DNA of 64,000 nt, taken from positions 2,728,001-2,792,000 of the forward strand of contig NZ_JAUSZD010000002.1 in the NCBI RefSeq assembly GCF_030817275.1. The letters run 5' to 3'. This document shows, piece after piece, positions 61,359-64,000 of this stretch. Below the pieces are notes generated by a model, which worked only from the letters and a program-made list of their open reading frames with translations, was not told the origin of the DNA and ran no database searches. Source of the DNA: Paenibacillus sp. V4I7. GTDB lineage: Bacteria; Bacillota; Bacilli; Paenibacillales; NBRC-103111. The translations under genes were made by a program, and so were the position numbers. Positions within the stretch are counted from its first letter, which is position 1. Each line of letters begins with the position of its first letter.

Positions 61359-62126
61359 ATGAAAATCGCCGCGCAATTGTATACGCTTCGCAGCTTTCTG
61401 AAAACCCCAAAGGACATCAGCGAAAGCTTGAAAAAAGTAAAGCAAATGGGGTACCAGGCCGTACAAGCTTCCGGTGTCGGACCGATCGACATTCAAGAAT
61501 TTAAAGCGCTTGCTGATCAGGAAGGCTTGACGATCTGCGCGACGCACATCGGGTACAACGAGCTGTTGAACGATATGGATACTGTCATCGAGAAGCATAA
61601 AGCATGGAATTGCAAATATGTCGGTTTAGGCGGCCTCCCGCCGGAATTTCGCGAAAACAGCCAAGGCTACGCCACTTTCGCAAAGCAAGCCTCGGAATTT
61701 GGGAGACAGCTGAAAAGTGCTGGGTTAAAGTTCATCTATCATAACCACGACTTTGAGTTCGCGAAATATGACGGAAAAACAGGCATGGAGATTTTATTTG
61801 AGGAGTCGGACCCAGATAGCGTGGATTTCGAGCTGGACGTTTATTGGGTGCAAGCTGGTGGGGCCGATCCCATCGAGTGGATTCGTAAGATGGAAGGAAG
61901 AATGAAGGTTGTTCATTTCAAGGACATGATTGTGACACCGGATCGGAAACAGCGTTTTTCGGAAGTCGGCGAAGGTAATATGAATTTCAAAGGGATTATT
62001 CAAGCATGCGAGGAGATCGGCGTGGAGTGGGCTGCGGTAGAGCAGGACGACTGTTATGACCGCAATCCTTTCGAAAGTTTGAAGATCAGCTTTGCCAATC
62101 TTGCAAAATTAGGGTTAAAAGGTTGA
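61359..62126 (+). CDS. Sugar phosphate isomerase/epimerase (TIM barrel)
   Basis: This 255-aa protein belongs to the AP-endonuclease-2-like/xylose-isomerase-like superfamily. The strand MKIAAQLYTLRS, YHNHDFEF, FELDVYWVQAGG and VVHFKDM, and the end EWAAVEQDDC carry the expected Glu, Asp and His metal ligands of the barrel. Such proteins are often inositol or sugar epimerases and 2-keto-inositol dehydratase relatives. It is transcribed alone here and followed four bases later by a repeat copy. GGAGTGAG lies before the start, with an unusually short spacer of about five bases. Confidence 0.88.
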   Translation: MKIAAQLYTLRSFLKTPKDISESLKKVKQMGYQAVQASGVGPIDIQEFKALADQEGLTICATHIGYNELLNDMDTVIEKHKAWNCKYVGLGGLPPEFRENSQGYATFAKQASEFGRQLKSAGLKFIYHNHDFEFAKYDGKTGMEILFEESDPDSVDFELDVYWVQAGGADPIEWIRKMEGRMKVVHFKDMIVTPDRKQRFSEVGEGNMNFKGIIQACEEIGVEWAAVEQDDCYDRNPFESLKISFANLAKLGLKG

Positions 62127-62129
62127 AGT

Positions 62130-62195
62130 TACGTAGAACTATAGCTGAATAAACGACCAGAACAAGGCTGCCGGTGGATCGGTGGCCTTTTTTTC
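62130..62195 (+). repeat. Dispersed repeat copy acting as terminator
   Basis: TACGTAGAACTATAGCTGAA and TAAA are followed by AAGGCTGCCG / CGGTGGCCTT (two G-U pairs) and T7. It begins almost at the stop codon of the isomerase gene. Confidence 0.88.
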
Positions 62196-62329
62196 ACTTA
62201 AGATAAAGAAGAGAATGAGCTTTACTAGAGTAATATTATTAAAATGACTGACATAGGTGAGGAATTGAATGAAAATATCTTCACGTCCATAGACATCAAT
62301 ACGACAAGTGTCTAAAACATTCAGAATAA

Positions 62330-62371
62330 AAGCAACCATTGCTGACATATTGGTGTCAGTAATGGTTGCTT
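62330..62371. repeat. Long hairpin, 18 pairs, before the VOC gene
   Basis: AAGCAACCATTGCTGACA and TGTCAGTAATGGTTGCTT pair with one G-U and enclose six bases (TATTGG). It could be a terminator for transcripts from either side; no intact gene ends just before it. Confidence 0.8.
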
Positions 62372-62422
62372 ATAATAACAATAAAACCAATAATATTTAA
62401 CTTAGGAGGAAATTGAGTATGA

Positions 62423-62848
62423 GTGCAAAACAAACATTACGAGGGATTTGCGACCATCAGTTATTGGGCAGATGATATGGAGGCGGCAAAGGCGTGGTAC
62501 TCTGAGCTGCTGGGCAGTTCGCCTTACTTCGAACGATCAGGACCAGATGGTCAACTAGCCTATGCCGAGTTTCGCCTTGGAGACTACCAGCACGAACTAG
62601 GTCTGATCGATCGCCGTTTTGCTCCTGCGCGTGCAACGGCTGGCCCCGGTGGGACCATTATGTACTGGCATGTTGATGATATAGAAGCCACGCTTAACAA
62701 TTTGATGGCCATGGGAGCGGAAGAGTACGAACCGCTTGTACATCGTGGGGAGGGATTCATCACGGCTTCCGTCACGGATCCATTTGGTAACGTGCTGGGT
62801 ATTATGTACAATTCTCACTATTTGGAGATGTTGAATTCCAGAATCTAG
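62423..62848 (+). CDS. VOC (glyoxalase) family protein with a possible 5' frameshift
   Basis: This protein of about 141 aa has one vicinal-oxygen-chelate domain, including WADDMEAAKAWYSELLG, FRLGDYQHELGLID and TDPFGNVLGIMYN, with His and Glu as likely metal ligands. The open frame starts at GTG 62423, but AGGAGGA is ideally placed (8 bases) for an ATG at 62419, whose frame gives MSAKQTLRG and then stops making sense. Removing one G from GGG (62443-62445) would join this start to FATISYWADD, as expected for the family. It is either a GTG start or a +1 frameshift. Confidence 0.75.
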   Translation: MQNKHYEGFATISYWADDMEAAKAWYSELLGSSPYFERSGPDGQLAYAEFRLGDYQHELGLIDRRFAPARATAGPGGTIMYWHVDDIEATLNNLMAMGAEEYEPLVHRGEGFITASVTDPFGNVLGIMYNSHYLEMLNSRI

Positions 62849-62863
62849 GGGTGACCAGAATAA

Positions 62864-63421
62864 ATGGTAATAGATAAAATAGTACAAGTTCACACTCGAC
62901 AAGAATGGCGAAAGTGGCTAAGTGACTATCACATTACAGAAGATTATTGTTGGTTAACTACAAATCATCATTCCGTAAGTTACTTAGACTTTGTTGAAGA
63001 AGCCTTGTGTTTTGGCTGGATTGATAGCACACGTAAAAAAATGGCTGACACTCAAACGGCGCAACGATTTTCACCCAGGAAAAAAAAGAGCAACTGGTCA
63101 GAGCTCAATAAAGAACGTGTCCGACGGTTAGATAAACTAGGCATCATGACAGAATCTGGAAATAAAGTATTGCCCGATATGAACACCGAATCTTTTATAA
63201 TTCATGAAGATATCTTAGCGCAAATGCGTCAGGACGAAGCGCTCTTTCACAATTTTCAAGCCTTGCCAGAACTATATGTTAGAGTCAAAATTGACAATAT
63301 CCAGTCAGTGCGGCACGATGCAACGTTGTATCATAATCGATTGACAAAGTTTATTGAACATACTCGTGTAAATAAAATGTATGGACAGTGGAATGATAAT
63401 GGTCGTCTATTAGGGTATTAA
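62864..63421 (+). CDS. YdeI/OmpD-associated-like protein
   Basis: This 185-aa protein belongs to the YdeI family. HTRQEWRKWLSDYHI, CWLTTNHHSVSYLDFVEEAL and GWIDSTRKK, then RFSPRKKKSNWSELNKERV are the conserved core. Members are linked by annotation to bacteriocin protection or outer membrane regulation in other bacteria, but no mechanism is firmly known, and the porin link cannot apply in a Gram-positive. GGGGTGAC lies 8 bases before the ATG. It starts 15 bases after the VOC gene and may be co-transcribed. Confidence 0.82.
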   Translation: MVIDKIVQVHTRQEWRKWLSDYHITEDYCWLTTNHHSVSYLDFVEEALCFGWIDSTRKKMADTQTAQRFSPRKKKSNWSELNKERVRRLDKLGIMTESGNKVLPDMNTESFIIHEDILAQMRQDEALFHNFQALPELYVRVKIDNIQSVRHDATLYHNRLTKFIEHTRVNKMYGQWNDNGRLLGY

Positions 63422-63487
63422 ACTACCTGAAAGTAGTCGACCAAGAATCTTCATTCATCTGTGGTGCCCTGCGAGGGGCATGGATGG

Positions 63488-63580
63488 CTAACGGAGAACT
63501 ATAGCTCAATACAGAACGAAACGAGGCTGCCGGCACAAACGGCAGCCTCCATTGACGTTAACGGGCAGTTTAACGTAACC
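63488..63580 (+). repeat. Full-length copy of the dispersed repeat
   Basis: CTAACGGAGAACTATAGCTC, AATA, then the perfect 10-bp stem GAGGCTGCCG / CGGCAGCCTC, and the tail GTTAACGGGCAGTTTAACGT. The best copy to define the ends of the element. It follows the YdeI gene by 66 bases. Confidence 0.9.
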
Positions 63581-63661
63581 ATTTCATTAGTTAAATCGTC
63601 TATTATGTACATAAGTAACCTTAGCAGGTGAATCCAGATTTAGTTTAAGGAGAGAAATTCA

Positions 63662-64000
63662 ATGCAGATCACAAGGTTTAAGAAATCAACATCAATCATT
63701 GTTGGCATATTAATTTTAATACTGTTGATTGCCGCAATTTATTCTTACTTTAAGTTGTACTTACCTGATCTACCATTGGATGGTGTTACCAAAAGACAAG
63801 CATACGAGAAAATCTTTAATAGTCACAATGCCATTGTGTTTTTAGCCGATCAAGGAGACTACAATTGGTATATTTATAATGGACCTCAGAAAGAAGGCGG
63901 AACTGAACTAATCAAACGAATGAAAACTTTAGGTTTTATTTTTATTGAGCAGATGGGGTCTGGATATATTTTTAGTAAGGAGAACACTCAGGATAAGATT
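63662..64000 (+). CDS. Membrane-anchored hypothetical protein, 3' end missing
   Basis: AAGGAGAG precedes the ATG at 63662, and the frame stays open to the end of the window (113 codons). A basic start (MQITRFKKS) and one transmembrane helix (IIVGILILILLIAAIYSYF) are followed by an extracytoplasmic part with YEKIFNSHNAIVFLADQGDY. I do not recognise a family. A single N-terminal anchor with an outside domain is likely. Confidence 0.7.
   Translation, partial: MQITRFKKSTSIIVGILILILLIAAIYSYFKLYLPDLPLDGVTKRQAYEKIFNSHNAIVFLADQGDYNWYIYNGPQKEGGTELIKRMKTLGFIFIEQMGSGYIFSKENTQDKI

Noticed and set aside
1..64000. tRNA, rRNA, CRISPR arrays, intact insertion sequences, replication origin
   Set aside because: I looked for clover-leaf ends, regularly spaced repeats, transposase motifs and DnaA-box clusters and found none that I could support by eye; a tRNAscan, CRISPR finder and ISfinder search would settle this.

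Overview
The window looks like a chromosomal segment of a Paenibacillus-type Gram-positive spore former. The signs are S-layer homology (SLH) anchored exported proteins, copper-amine-oxidase 'stalk' domain proteins, strong AGGAGG ribosome sites with frequent TTG and GTG starts, mqo, a TagA-type glycosyltransferase, a bacterial GRAS protein, and many one-gene or two-gene units ended by intrinsic terminators. No rRNA, tRNA, CRISPR array or intact insertion sequence was seen. The assignment rests on gene content and style, not on a database match.

Layout. 0-4 kb: a sugar or sugar-acid catabolic run (mutarotase-like protein, SDR dehydrogenase, ManD/RspA-type dehydratase, MFS transporter). 4-7 kb: mqo, a TrmO-type tRNA methyltransferase and a cysteine hydrolase. 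7.1-9.8 kb: an AT-rich cassette with a winged-helix regulator divergent from a YxlE/YxlF/YxlG-like membrane protein and ABC transporter, with a 32-bp perfect palindrome between them. 9.9-20 kb: tagA, an RHH/PIN toxin-antitoxin-like pair, an SLH-GH18 hydrolase, cupin, tautomerase, Bcr/CflA efflux pump, GyrI-like protein, a stalk/beta-propeller protein, and an ArsR-SRPBCC operon. 20-27 kb: a PASTA protein with a degenerate kinase domain, an SDR plus acyl-CoA ligase pair, DinB and GNAT proteins. 27-34.7 kb: one gene for a giant (about 2540 aa) SLH-anchored protein. 34.8-42.4 kb: MFS/LysR divergon, a two-component/ABC module, a decayed dehydrogenase next to a group II intron tail, and a GRAS protein. 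42.4-51 kb: AT-rich and gene-poor, with several very small genes, two CBO0543-like membrane proteins, an enolase-superfamily enzyme, a flippase and several gene fossils. 51-64 kb: a mixed accessory zone with an unusual number of broken genes (DUF1772, azoreductase, MmyB-like regulator, Rrf2, epimerase) around an intact Rrf2 regulator and a thioredoxin-reductase-like flavoprotein.

Three themes cross the window. First, a family of short repeats (about 15 full or partial copies, all found in the same orientation) begins near CTAACGGAGAACTATAGCT and carries a GGCTGCCG or GGAGCTGC hairpin; most copies sit just after genes and appear to serve as transcription terminators. Second, gene decay is common: eight or more fossils and three genes broken by a single extra base in a homopolymer run. 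Third, surface and envelope functions recur (three SLH or LysM proteins, two stalk proteins, a PASTA pseudokinase, TagA, a flippase and antimicrobial-type ABC systems).
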